A stretch of DNA of 26,748 nt from a virus. Of this stretch, positions 13,017 to 20,923 are shown one piece after another; within the stretch, counting starts at the first letter, position 1, and each line of letters starts with the position of its first letter. The notes under the pieces are model-generated. The model was not told the origin of the DNA. It worked only from the letters and a program-made list of their open reading frames with translations, and did not search any database. The stretch is from IMG/VR virus record IMGVR_UViG_3300032050_000684, positions 1 through 26,748 of that record; one strand, 5' to 3'. Made by a program: the position numbers and the translations under genes.

Positions 13017-13896
13017 TAGCTGTCCATAACGCACCAGAGCGTACTTCATCATTGCTCCAGTGTATGTTTGCAATCTTGTGAATCCATGCTGATCTGTCGG
13101 GCATTGGCGGTGTTTCAACCAAGGCAAGATCATTGAACGCAACATCGGCAGCCCAGCTACGACTAGGATCTTCAACATAGCCTGGGATGCCTTCTATGGC
13201 AGCAACTACATTGGGTGTTGAGTTGATGCCCACTGTGCACCAACAGTTGACCAAGGCGTCACGAATGTTTTCGTGTTCACTAATTATTACACTGGTGCCA
13301 TACTTCTTTTGTATTTTTTCTATCTGTTTGAATCTAGTACCATCACCAGGATGCATGCGAATCATGATAGGACGGCGGCTGTATTTGCGAATCTTGGCCA
13401 CAGTTTTTTCCAACCAGGCTTCTTGATCTGTAAACATGTTGAACCCTTTGGGACGCTGACACAAAACAAGAATATGATTCCCTGTGGTGCGCCAGGGCTT
13501 TAGATCAACCCCGTGCCAGGCACTAAATGTGTTCCATTTGGCAGTGTCCAAGTTGTCAAAAAAGTACGTGCCTGAATTAGGATACACTGACCCTAAACTA
13601 TAACGATGCCATTCGTGCTCCTTGCGTCCATAGTGTAAAATGTTGCTGTCCACAAATACTGCAGGAACTTTTTGTAGTCGCAGTTGATCAATGATCTTTT
13701 TGCGGAAGTTATCTTCTAGTGTGTATCCCAACACAAACCCTGCATCTAACCGTTGATTGGGTAATGTGTTGTCTCTAAAATCAATAACGGAGTCTCCTTG
13801 ACCACGCACCCCATGTGCAAAGTTATCCATCAACATTACTTTGTTTGAGAACTTGGCAGGATTTCTAATACTGTTATAAAATATTCCTACTTGCAC
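12988..13896 (-). CDS. capsule polysaccharide synthesis-like protein (possible GT), paralogue
   Basis: About 302 residues. No ATG lies near the expected N-terminus; GTG at 13896 or TTG at 13902 are the candidate starts (the sequence VQVGIFYNSIRNPAKF should be included). RPIMIRMHPGDGTRFKQI at about 175-192 and NSTPNVVAAIEGIPGYVEDP at about 225-245 repeat the motif pair of the 11357-12187 gene. LVLCQRPKGFNMF gives a further beta-alpha element. This suggests a GT-B-like protein for polysaccharide assembly. It overlaps the GT25 gene's stop by 10-16 nt, so the two are co-translated. Confidence 0.6.
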   Translation of the reverse strand: MQVGIFYNSIRNPAKFSNKVMLMDNFAHGVRGQGDSVIDFRDNTLPNQRLDAGFVLGYTLEDNFRKKIIDQLRLQKVPAVFVDSNILHYGRKEHEWHRYSLGSVYPNSGTYFFDNLDTAKWNTFSAWHGVDLKPWRTTGNHILVLCQRPKGFNMFTDQEAWLEKTVAKIRKYSRRPIMIRMHPGDGTRFKQIEKIQKKYGTSVIISEHENIRDALVNCWCTVGINSTPNVVAAIEGIPGYVEDPSRSWAADVAFNDLALVETPPMPDRSAWIHKIANIHWSNDEVRSGALWTAIKKYISASH

Positions 13897-14648
13897 ACCC
13901 AATCCTTTGATTTGGTCATTGATATGTTGCCTTCTTCAGCAAGAGTATTACGGCCCATGAGATAGGTGCTGATTTGTAAAGGTGTAATAAATTGGTTGAT
14001 TGCATTGTCTGCAGGATACCAATAAGGTCTGTAAAATTTGGTCAAGCCCAGGGCCGCATCAGGTTTGATTGCATATCCGCTGGCGCCGGGCATGCTGAAA
14101 TTCTGCCACTTGCGAGCTATCGCAGGGCCAGTGGGATTTTCTAAGTAGCTTTTCTGTGGCTCAGTCATGTAGGAACTTTTGCCCAAGCTAAGAATTAGTA
14201 CACCATCAAACTCCACAGGATGATATCCACGATAGAACTTGACGTCATCTTCAAAGATCATAATAGGCTCGTTGAGTTCTAGACATTTTTTCCAAAGACC
14301 GTAGTGGCTGTAGAAACACCCGACCACACCTGGACGACTGAGTTTGCCAACATCGTCTTCGCCGATGAGCTGTCGTTCAATGATTTCAAATTGATGTTTT
14401 TTTATGAAATTTTCGTACAGTTCTGGACGAATTAGCTCTTTGACATCTTGGTCATTTAATCTGCGATTTTTAATGCTGTAGGGATACAATGTTTTTTCAG
14501 ATTTTCTTGCCAAGGCGACTGCCTTGTTACCGGGAGTGCCTTCAAACAGTTCAGCATCAATGTTGTACTCCTTGAGTTGATCCAACATGATTTGGGAATG
14601 GCGAACGCTGTGTTCACGTTCTGGGAGGTAAATTATAAATGCTTTCAT
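13887..14648 (-). CDS. family 25 glycosyltransferase-like protein
   Basis: 253 residues with the core of glycosyltransferase family 25 (the LPS galactosyltransferase type). The match runs from RPGVVGCFYSHYGLWKK at 105-121 through PIMIFEDDVKF at 128-138, where E133-D134-D135 is the acidic metal site. ASGYAIKP later on matches the G(x)xGYxI acceptor-side motif. The enzyme should move a sugar from a nucleotide donor to a saccharide or hydroxylysine-like acceptor; the acceptor here is unknown. The ATG at 14648 lies in a divergent intergenic region that contains a perfect late octamer for the opposite gene. Confidence 0.8.
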   Translation of the reverse strand: MKAFIIYLPEREHSVRHSQIMLDQLKEYNIDAELFEGTPGNKAVALARKSEKTLYPYSIKNRRLNDQDVKELIRPELYENFIKKHQFEIIERQLIGEDDVGKLSRPGVVGCFYSHYGLWKKCLELNEPIMIFEDDVKFYRGYHPVEFDGVLILSLGKSSYMTEPQKSYLENPTGPAIARKWQNFSMPGASGYAIKPDAALGLTKFYRPYWYPADNAINQFITPLQISTYLMGRNTLAEEGNISMTKSKDWVCK

Positions 14649-14660
14649 GTTTTATATGTA

Positions 14661-14668
14661 TATAAATA
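14661..14668 (+). promoter_or_regulatory. T4 consensus late promoter (TATAAATA)
   Basis: A perfect TATAAATA 30 nt before the ATG at 14699, leaving a leader of about 24 nt with AAGGGA as ribosome site. It should drive the three forward genes 14699, 15238 and 15770. Confidence 0.8.
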
Positions 14669-14698
14669 TTTAGTGAACAATATTAATCAAGGGAAACA

Positions 14699-15241
14699 AT
14701 GTCGTACAGTTTAAAATCCGGAAAAGCAGAAACACTAGCTTGGTTTCAGGCAAACGAAGCAACTATTAAAACAGTGGTAGACATTGGACCTGGATCAGGA
14801 ACATATATCAAACTCATACGCGAAGATGCCCGATGCTGTGCGGATGCTATCTGGATTGGTGTTGAAATTTGGAAGCCTTACATTGAAGAATTCAACTTAG
14901 AAAGCAGATACACTCAAGTACTCAATCAAGACGTTCGTACCGTAGACTGGGCTGTGCTCAATCCTGATGTGGTCATAGCCGGCGATGTGCTAGAGCATAT
15001 GACCAAAGAAGATGCTATTATACTTGTGGATCGTATTTTACAGGTATCCAAAACGTTGATTGTTAGTATTCCCATTAGATACATGCCGCAGGATGAACAC
15101 GCTTATCCCAATCCCCACGAAGAGCATGTCAAAGATGACTGGAGTCATGAGGAAGTTATGGCCACGTGGGGCAAGTATGTCAAAGACTCGTATCGAAAAA
15201 GTCAAAAAAGCAAACTAGGCGTGTATTGGATGAGCAGATGA
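14699..15241 (+). CDS. class I SAM-dependent methyltransferase
   Basis: 180 residues. VVDIGPGSGTYIKLI at 26-40 is SAM-binding motif I; VGVEIWKPYIEEF-like residues (55-65) are the acidic strand that holds the ribose; PDVVIAGDVLEHMTKEDA at 89-106 is the motif IV/V region with the DVLEHM signature. It resembles small-molecule or sugar methyltransferases rather than DNA methyltransferases, because no DPPY or similar motif is present. The C-terminus is basic. It ends in a 4-nt ATGA overlap with a second methyltransferase-like gene, so both act in one unit, probably on glycan or its precursors. Confidence 0.8.
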   Translation: MSYSLKSGKAETLAWFQANEATIKTVVDIGPGSGTYIKLIREDARCCADAIWIGVEIWKPYIEEFNLESRYTQVLNQDVRTVDWAVLNPDVVIAGDVLEHMTKEDAIILVDRILQVSKTLIVSIPIRYMPQDEHAYPNPHEEHVKDDWSHEEVMATWGKYVKDSYRKSQKSKLGVYWMSR

Positions 15242-15777
15242 GAAGTCTAGATGATCTTAAACAAGATTTTATCAATCTTGTAATTGAGCCAACTGCTTGG
15301 CTCGGAGACAGTCCTGATCGATTTGATACCTATGCTAGATATGCTAGTCAGGTAGATAGCATTACTGAATTTGGTGTGTATACTGGTCTTAGCACTTGTG
15401 CATGGCTGTCAGGAAAACCAAACAAGCTACGCAGTTACGACATTACGGATAAAAATTTATCCGTCTTAGATGAGCTCAAGGGCAACGCAGAACTTAATGG
15501 TACTGACTTTGAGTTTGCACTTGCAAACAGTTTAGAAATTGAAATCGAACCTTGTGACCTGTTGTTTATTGATACTGTACACAAACGTGATCATTGTTTA
15601 GCTGAATTAAACAAGCACGGATCTTTTGTTAACAAGTACATTGTGCTACACGACCCTAGTGACTGGCCTGGAGTATTTGAAGCCGTGATTATGTTTTTGC
15701 ACCATAACAGGCAATGGCATATCATTGAACATTGCAACAAGAACTCTGGACTACTTGTATTAGAGAGATATGCTTAA
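15238..15777 (+). CDS. class I methyltransferase-like protein (Methyltransf_24 type)
   Basis: 179 residues from the ATG at 15238, the ATGA overlap with the previous gene. An upstream frame exists but would run through the previous gene. ITEFGVYTGLSTCAWL at 42-57 is SAM motif I; LRSYDIT at 64-70 is the acidic second strand; CDLLFIDTVHKRDHCLAEL at 106-124 is the DTVH-type metal/catalytic element seen in TylF-like and cephalosporin hydroxylase-like methyltransferases that work on sugars or macrolides. Its role is probably a sugar O-methylation, inferred from the glycosyltransferase neighbours. Confidence 0.7.
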   Translation: MRSLDDLKQDFINLVIEPTAWLGDSPDRFDTYARYASQVDSITEFGVYTGLSTCAWLSGKPNKLRSYDITDKNLSVLDELKGNAELNGTDFEFALANSLEIEIEPCDLLFIDTVHKRDHCLAELNKHGSFVNKYIVLHDPSDWPGVFEAVIMFLHHNRQWHIIEHCNKNSGLLVLERYA

Positions 15778-16411
15778 TGTTGTATGCTTGCTACGGCAAG
15801 GTGGCAAGGTTGGGTATGATGCTAGTTGGGTCAAAAAACTTCAACACAGTGTTCACCGTAACCTAACACTACCTCACAGATTTATATGTTTCAGTGACTG
15901 TGAGGTGCCTTGCGAACGAATAGAATTGCTACCAGGCGATCACGGATTCTGGAGCAAGATGCAGTTGTTTCGTCCTGGTGTGTTATCTGGCCCAACATTG
16001 TTCTTGGATCTTGATACTGTAATATGCAGTAACCTAGACAGCATGGTTTCACAATTACAGGGTCAAAAGTTTGTTATGTGGGTTGAGGCAGATAAGAATA
16101 TACACTCAAGTGCTCTTATGTATTGGGAAGAAGATCATAGCTATTTGTGGACTCTTTACCAAAGCCAGCCGTTATTGTACTGGCAGGCATTGTATAGCCG
16201 TCCTCCGTTGTATGGTGATCAAGCTATCATAAGTGAAAATACCAATCACACTATTCTAACTGATCATTGCCCTACGTCGTGGTTTCACATAGCATCACGC
16301 AACGACGAACACTTGGATCTCAGTGCAGTAAAAATGTTAATGTTTAGAAAAGTATCTCAAAAGCCCAGTACCATGGGGCATCACCCGTTAGTGCAACAAC
16401 ACTGGATTTAA
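15770..16411 (+). CDS. glycosyltransferase-like protein (DxD)
   Basis: 213 residues. FWSKMQLFRPG and FLDLDTVICSNLD at 60-88 hold the DxD (D80-L-D82); SALMYWEEDHSYLW and GDQAIISEN follow as in the GT at 10656. The C-terminus has the late family element FRKVSQKPSTMG. The start at 15770 overlaps the previous stop by 8 nt. This places a second copy of the same GT family in the forward unit. The acceptor is unknown. Convergent with the gene at 16408 by 4 nt. Confidence 0.75.
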   Translation: MLNVVCLLRQGGKVGYDASWVKKLQHSVHRNLTLPHRFICFSDCEVPCERIELLPGDHGFWSKMQLFRPGVLSGPTLFLDLDTVICSNLDSMVSQLQGQKFVMWVEADKNIHSSALMYWEEDHSYLWTLYQSQPLLYWQALYSRPPLYGDQAIISENTNHTILTDHCPTSWFHIASRNDEHLDLSAVKMLMFRKVSQKPSTMGHHPLVQQHWI

Positions 16412-17091
16412 ATTTCTCGTTGCAAACAATACTCAGTTAGAATACGTTCTCTGTGCCACTCATCACCTTGTGGTGTGTCAGCAAACTCTTGGAAACAGGG
16501 TGTGCCTAGCGTGTAGTGCAACAGCTTGGCATCCCGGTTGACACCATACTCATCAGGCAGCCAGTTCCATTCTGGAGGCAGCTCGCCAATACGATCATCT
16601 TCTAGCCACGAGAAGCGGTGGAGCTCACTGCCTGTGGCGTGTTGGACGAACTGGGGAGTAAGTTGCCTGTTAGGAAAAGAATTACAATTCCACAGAATAA
16701 CACTACTCCAATTTTTTCGAGGATAGTCTTCATTTTTTGATCCTAAGTATTTTACAGGCATCCGAGTTTTGTAGTCATGTTTGACCACCATCACATCGTT
16801 ATACGGATTCTGCAGTTCCCATAACTTCACAATATCATCACGCACAATCATGTCGCCGTCAATAAAGATGGCCCAACCGGTGTATTCTTGCAGGTGTGGT
16901 ACTAGAAAACGAGTATAGATAAAGTGATTGCTTCCGTCTGTATGTGTTTCTTCGTAGTCACGAAACAAGTTCAGGGCCACGGGAATAATAGCCACAGGCT
17001 TTGATGCATGTCTTATGATTGAGTTAGCACAGGTGTGAAAAGCAATGGCTTCTCTTGGGTCGTACCCTACATAAACTGGTATGGCTTTCAT
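16408..17091 (-). CDS. glycosyltransferase family 8-like protein
   Basis: 227 residues. IPVYVGYDPREAIAFHTCAN at 4-23 is the N-terminal nucleotide-binding strand seen in GT8-like enzymes; WAIFIDGDMIVRDDI at 73-87 carries the DxD (D78-G-D80); NWSSVILWNCNSF and LHYTLGTPCF are the later family elements. It is coupled to the nucleotidyltransferase-cupin gene by a 4-nt ATGA overlap, so that gene may make the donor or a precursor sugar for this transferase. The acceptor may be virion protein, DNA or host surface; the sequence does not say. Confidence 0.8.
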   Translation of the reverse strand: MKAIPVYVGYDPREAIAFHTCANSIIRHASKPVAIIPVALNLFRDYEETHTDGSNHFIYTRFLVPHLQEYTGWAIFIDGDMIVRDDIVKLWELQNPYNDVMVVKHDYKTRMPVKYLGSKNEDYPRKNWSSVILWNCNSFPNRQLTPQFVQHATGSELHRFSWLEDDRIGELPPEWNWLPDEYGVNRDAKLLHYTLGTPCFQEFADTPQGDEWHRERILTEYCLQREI

Positions 17092-17843
17092 CGGCGCTCG
17101 ATGTCTTCTTCCACACAGTTTTCGCCAAACTGAATTTCGATTATTTTAAGTGGCTGGTCGGTTTCGTTACACAACATGTGCCACTGATTCTGTTTGATCC
17201 AGATATGCTCATGCACTCCAAAATGACCAATGAGATCGTGATCACTAGAATTGTCCAAGGTGTACACAGCGGCTTCGCCCTCGGCCACAAACCAAAACTC
17301 AGCACGTCGATCATGTCGTTGCATGCTTAAACATGTTTTAGGTGCTACAGTTAGTTCTTTGAGTTTGGTATTTGCACCAACTTCGTGTAACACACGATAG
17401 TAACCCCAGGCACGACCAGTTCGTGGCTTTTTCCAGTCTTCCAGTATCCACGAACTGGAGTTCATCTTGTTTTCGCCGCCTACACCAAACACAAACTCCA
17501 CATCATCAATGATCATTTCAGGAATGTTGTCTTGAGTACGATCGCCGCCATTGGCAAACACAATTTGATCTTTAGGATACCGTGTTTTCAACAGTCGAAT
17601 AGCATCACAGCTCGAACCGTCAGAGTCGTTGTAAACAACAACTTCGTCCACGATCTTCAATGCGCTGACCAATTCAAATCTCTCGCTCATGGGCATGAAT
17701 GGTTTGCCTTTTTTACGAGTAAGCCATTCGTCGGAATTGAGGCCAACTACAAGTTTATCACCTAGTTGTTTTGCTGCCTGAAAGTAGGCAAGATGTCCAG
17801 AGTGGATGGGGTCAAAGCCCCCAGTTACAAGTACAATTTTCAT
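17088..17843 (-). CDS. nucleotidyltransferase fused to a cupin (sugar-phosphate enzyme)
   Basis: 251 residues from the ATG at 17843. The N-terminal 100 residues are a HxGH-type nucleotidyltransferase: KIVLVTGGFDPIHSGH, with H14 and H17, then VGLNSDEWLTRKKGKPF, as in cytidylyltransferases that activate glycerol phosphate or heptose. The C-terminal 110 residues have CLSMQRHDRRAEFWFVAEGE followed by HEHIWIKQNQWHMLCNETDQ and the ending FGENCVEEDIERR, the cupin of mannose-6-phosphate isomerase type II. An isomerase or epimerase step and an activation step may thus be in one chain. Upstream in-frame codons to 17948 were rejected, because they lie in the UvsY-like gene. Confidence 0.75.
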   Translation of the reverse strand: MKIVLVTGGFDPIHSGHLAYFQAAKQLGDKLVVGLNSDEWLTRKKGKPFMPMSERFELVSALKIVDEVVVYNDSDGSSCDAIRLLKTRYPKDQIVFANGGDRTQDNIPEMIIDDVEFVFGVGGENKMNSSSWILEDWKKPRTGRAWGYYRVLHEVGANTKLKELTVAPKTCLSMQRHDRRAEFWFVAEGEAAVYTLDNSSDHDLIGHFGVHEHIWIKQNQWHMLCNETDQPLKIIEIQFGENCVEEDIERR

Positions 17844-17848
17844 GTAGA

Positions 17849-17856
17849 TATTTACA
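17849..17856 (-). promoter_or_regulatory. late-type octamer, leaderless geometry
   Basis: Minus strand TGTAAATA, exactly 5 nt (TCTAC) before the ATG at 17843. With T4 spacing (octamer at -13 to -6) the A of ATG is +1. It overlaps the stop of the UvsY-like gene. Confidence 0.55.
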
Positions 17857-18304
17857 CCTGTATGTCTTCCATGCCTGCAGTTCTTAGCCTGACCACGTGA
17901 CCCATTTGCCACTGTTTGGTATCTAGGCCTTTCATAATACCCAGCCACCGATTACGTAACAATGCAACTTCGTTGATTAGAGTTTCCATGTCAATAACTT
18001 CGTCCTCGCCGTCTACATATTTTTCAGCGTCTCTGCTGGTTAACGCTCTTGCATATCCTTCAAGATACTTTTGAAAATGTCGTCGACGTATTTTGCGTAA
18101 CTGTATGTTGAGAAAATTAAGCACCGCTTCAATCTCTTGTAGTTGATTAAACCGATGCTCGGTAATGCCGGGCAGTGCAGTGATATTTTTTTCTACTATG
18201 CCACCGATGCGACAGTCTTTCTTGGCTGCATCTAGTTCGTGTTCGTAATATGCAACAAAATCTGGAAGCAGACTCAGGTCTGCTGTAACTTTACTATACC
18301 ACAT
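17852..18304 (-). CDS. uvsY: probable UvsY-like recombination mediator
   Basis: 150 residues, mostly helical, close to T4 UvsY (137). The C-terminal half has the stretch YLEGYARALTSRDAEKYVDG at about 95-114, then LINEVALLRNRWLGIMKGLD and LRTAGMEDIQV. This is the pattern I associate with the UvsY of marine T4-like phages; UvsY displaces gp32 and loads UvsX on single-stranded DNA. Its place at the end of a unit that contains gp32 and uvsX genes supports the call. The start overlaps the radical SAM gene by 11 nt. The identification rests on recalled family patterns and context. Confidence 0.55.
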   Translation of the reverse strand: MWYSKVTADLSLLPDFVAYYEHELDAAKKDCRIGGIVEKNITALPGITEHRFNQLQEIEAVLNFLNIQLRKIRRRHFQKYLEGYARALTSRDAEKYVDGEDEVIDMETLINEVALLRNRWLGIMKGLDTKQWQMGHVVRLRTAGMEDIQV

Positions 18305-19538
18305 ATTTTTTATACTCAGCTAGCCAAGGAAATAGCAATTCCCAATTGGTATTGCGTCTACGATCTTTTTCGTCAAGATACTTTAATAGTGTAGTGACTT
18401 CTGCAGGATTAACTTTTGACTGTGTAATACTACCCGCTATACCTGCCATGTACTTGTAGGCTATCTTGTCTTCATCTGTGTTTTGTGGCATTAGTGATAG
18501 TATATAATCAAAATCTTGTCTAAACTGCTCGCCGCCTAATATGCCAGCATTAAAGTAGCTAGGTCCAGGTGTTGGCCCACCGAAATGATGATGCACAGGT
18601 CGTATGGCATTCCACTCTTTTAACTTGATCAATAGTTCAGGCATAGTCTTGATAGTGAGTGCAGTGATAGTCTGATTGATGCTGATGTACAACCATTTGT
18701 GCATGATTAGTGTTTCAAAGTTTTTTTGCCATTGCTCAAGATCAATTCCCCATCTTACATATTCTTGTTGCGGACCCCAACAATCTATACTGCATGTTAT
18801 ATCAACTCGTTTTATTTTTTTTGTCAGTAAAAGTTTTTTAAGTTTTTCAACAAACATACTTAATCTATCTGGCGAAACCATGAGATTAGTTACGATATTA
18901 AGTTCGCAATCTGGGTTAGGATGTCGGTCGATCATGTCTAAGAGTTTTTCAAACTCCTTCTGATAGAACGGTTCACCGCCTAATACACCAAATCGTTTGA
19001 GTTTAACAAATCCTGAAGGGAACCACTCCCAAAAACTTGGTATTAACTCTTTATGGTGTGTCTCAATTGGTGCTAGCAATGAGATAGTTTTTTCTAATGT
19101 ACCAAATTTCTGATTCTCTGTGTTTATCACTGAGCTCAATGTTGGCCCGCAGTATAAACATCCTAGATTACAAGTGTTACTAAAAAAGACTTCTAGTATC
19201 ACAGGACTTACTACAATTGACTCAGGATTGTGCATCAGTTCTGGTGGCGACAAATCTGTTGCATCAATTTGTCGTAGTCGATCACTTACTCCCCCCGACT
19301 CTTCAATGTTTTTACAGTAAGAACAACTAGTTTCAGGCCACAATCCTTGTAACATTCTTTTGCGATCACTTAGCACAATTTCAGTATTGTGAAAATTATT
19401 AAAATTTTCCGGAGTCAATGGTGTTTCAGCAGTGCGATGGCAAGTTCGAGAATATCCTCCATTGAGATATAAAGACGTCCAATTCCATTTTAATTGACAA
19501 CTTGTTGCAGTCCGAATTGGAAAGTATGTCTTGGACAT
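18294..19538 (-). CDS. radical SAM protein (twitch-type)
   Basis: 414 residues. The radical SAM cluster motif is C123-x3-C127-x2-C130 (CNLGCLYC), followed by VLGGEPF at 185-191, the SAM-binding GGEP motif. An N-terminal WNWTSLYLNGGYSRTCHRT segment and C72/C75 (SCSYC) may form an auxiliary metal site. The half-barrel matches radical SAM proteins annotated as twitch-domain enzymes in phage and bacterial genomes. Substrate unknown; related enzymes modify peptides or small molecules. It is inserted between the 89-aa acidic gene (1-nt stop/start spacing) and uvsY, so it is expressed with the recombination genes. Confidence 0.8.
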   Translation of the reverse strand: MSKTYFPIRTATSCQLKWNWTSLYLNGGYSRTCHRTAETPLTPENFNNFHNTEIVLSDRKRMLQGLWPETSCSYCKNIEESGGVSDRLRQIDATDLSPPELMHNPESIVVSPVILEVFFSNTCNLGCLYCGPTLSSVINTENQKFGTLEKTISLLAPIETHHKELIPSFWEWFPSGFVKLKRFGVLGGEPFYQKEFEKLLDMIDRHPNPDCELNIVTNLMVSPDRLSMFVEKLKKLLLTKKIKRVDITCSIDCWGPQQEYVRWGIDLEQWQKNFETLIMHKWLYISINQTITALTIKTMPELLIKLKEWNAIRPVHHHFGGPTPGPSYFNAGILGGEQFRQDFDYILSLMPQNTDEDKIAYKYMAGIAGSITQSKVNPAEVTTLLKYLDEKDRRRNTNWELLFPWLAEYKKYVV

Positions 19539-19807
19539 TAATCTTCCCAGTCTTTGTCATCAAAATCATCAAAGTCTTCGTCTTCCTCTGCGTCTTCTTC
19601 TTCCACATAGTCTTTGTCGTTGTCAAGATATGCGGTTAACGCACGTTTGATATCTGAATCACCTTTAAAAGCTGTACGGATATCTTCTACGTCTGAGTCA
19701 TTGTCCATTAGGATTTGTACCACAGTTTCAGCAGCCTCTGCACGGTCCACTGTGTTTACAAAACGTTTGAGTTCGCCCCAAATTTCACTTGCTACTACTT
19801 CGCTCAT
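19538..19807 (-). CDS. small acidic protein (89 aa) coupled to uvsX
   Basis: A helical N-terminus (SEVVASEIWGELKRFVNTVD) and a strongly acidic tail: the last 25 residues are almost all D and E with F and W (DEDFDDFDDKDWED). The tail resembles the acidic C-termini of single-strand DNA binding proteins that recruit partners. The gene shares a 4-nt ATGA overlap with uvsX. It could regulate UvsX or occupy the gp32 binding site of partners, but this is inference. No family known to me. Confidence 0.65.
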   Translation of the reverse strand: MSEVVASEIWGELKRFVNTVDRAEAAETVVQILMDNDSDVEDIRTAFKGDSDIKRALTAYLDNDKDYVEEEDAEEDEDFDDFDDKDWED

Positions 19808-20859
19808 TCTGCATCCTCCTCGACTGTAGTTACCTCTGCCTTCTGATTACCAAAGTCTTTCATCACAACATCCAAGCATGAGTCATCGTTGCGTTCCCAA
19901 CCTTTGCGGAACTTCTTGATGATCTCTCCAGCACTTGTGGTAAACACAAGACTGTTGCCTTCTTTTTTAAGCAGGCCTTTTTTCTCAATCAAGTCAGTAA
20001 GACCTGAGTAAGGGCTCATACCTGTTGTGTAAGGAATCTTAACTTGAACACCTTCAAAAGGTTTGGCATAGCGTGTTTTCATAACTTTGCAACCAGCACG
20101 AATGCCGTTTACTTCGGACACTTTGTTGCCGTCTTCATCTTCTTTGAGCTTCATCTTTTTCATAGCAACCACAATACTTGACGCATAGATAAAGCCTTGA
20201 CCACCCGAGATCTTGTCGTCTGGATCAAACATGTCTTGACTTGCGTATGTGTGATTGGTACACACCAATCCAACATTGTAGCTACCAAACATGTTTACAC
20301 AATTACGAACAAGTGCTGTGAGTGCTTTGGGTTTACGACCCAAGTCACCTTTCATTTCACCTGCATCAAATTGGTTAACGTCTGTGGGTGTTAACAACAT
20401 GCCCAGTGAGTCAATCACAAACATAACTTTAGGGCGTTCGCCATCAGGCAGGGCTTTGTAGTCACTCATGAATGTTGAAATTGTTTTGGCAACGTCATCA
20501 ATCATGGCCATACTCAGTTTAAGAAGTTTGTCTGGACCGGTGTCAACTCCTAGAGCTTTGAGCCAGTCTTCATCTAGTGCGTTCTCACTGTCAATTAGCA
20601 CCACAAAGATACCTTGCTCTTGTGCGTGTTTGACAATGTTGCCTGAACAGATGTAGGATTTACCAGCACCCGAATCGCCAGCAAACACAGTGACCTTGCC
20701 TAGCGGAATGCCGCGATTGAAGTCACCAGAGATCAAATAGTTCAAGGCATAGTTGCCTGTACTGATCCAATCTGTAGGATCATTGAAGCCAATGCTTAGG
20801 CCGTCAATGCTTTTTGTAATTTCCTTACGGAACTTTGAAACGTCAAATGGTTTTCCCAT
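19804..20859 (-). CDS. uvsX: UvsX recombinase (RecA family)
   Basis: 351 residues. Core motifs are Walker A GDSGAGKS at 61-68, Walker B VMFVIDS at 145-151, a KISGGQGF segment near 215-225 in the DNA-binding L2 region, and NHTYA. UvsX forms filaments on single-stranded DNA and performs strand exchange in recombination-dependent replication. The ATG at 20859 has a weak GGTGAA site. A hairpin terminator lies 25 nt upstream after the gp32 gene, so uvsX is read from partial read-through or from a promoter I could not place. C-terminus is acidic. Coupled by 4 nt to the acidic small gene. Confidence 0.95.
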   Translation of the reverse strand: MGKPFDVSKFRKEITKSIDGLSIGFNDPTDWISTGNYALNYLISGDFNRGIPLGKVTVFAGDSGAGKSYICSGNIVKHAQEQGIFVVLIDSENALDEDWLKALGVDTGPDKLLKLSMAMIDDVAKTISTFMSDYKALPDGERPKVMFVIDSLGMLLTPTDVNQFDAGEMKGDLGRKPKALTALVRNCVNMFGSYNVGLVCTNHTYASQDMFDPDDKISGGQGFIYASSIVVAMKKMKLKEDEDGNKVSEVNGIRAGCKVMKTRYAKPFEGVQVKIPYTTGMSPYSGLTDLIEKKGLLKKEGNSLVFTTSAGEIIKKFRKGWERNDDSCLDVVMKDFGNQKAEVTTVEEDAE

Positions 20860-20875
20860 AATTCACCTATGTATA

Positions 20876-20908
20876 GAAAGAAACGCAAGAGGTGTTAGCC
20901 CCTTGCGT
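20876..20908 (-). terminator. terminator between gp32 and uvsX genes
   Basis: Stem ACGCAAG (20883-20889) with CTTGCGT (20902-20908), extended by two G-C pairs after one mismatch, and on the minus strand followed by TTTCTTTC (20875-20882 region). It should limit uvsX transcription relative to gp32. Confidence 0.7.
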
Positions 20909-20923
20909 GATGTGTAGTGTCAA

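Noticed and set aside
12822-13178. Minus-strand 118-codon frame over the junction of two genes
   Set aside because: It overlaps both the forward DxD gene and the reverse capsule-like gene and has no motif or start signal.
17844-17948. N-terminal extension of the nucleotidyltransferase-cupin protein
   Set aside because: These codons lie in the UvsY-like gene in another frame; the HxGH motif needs the N-terminus at 17843.
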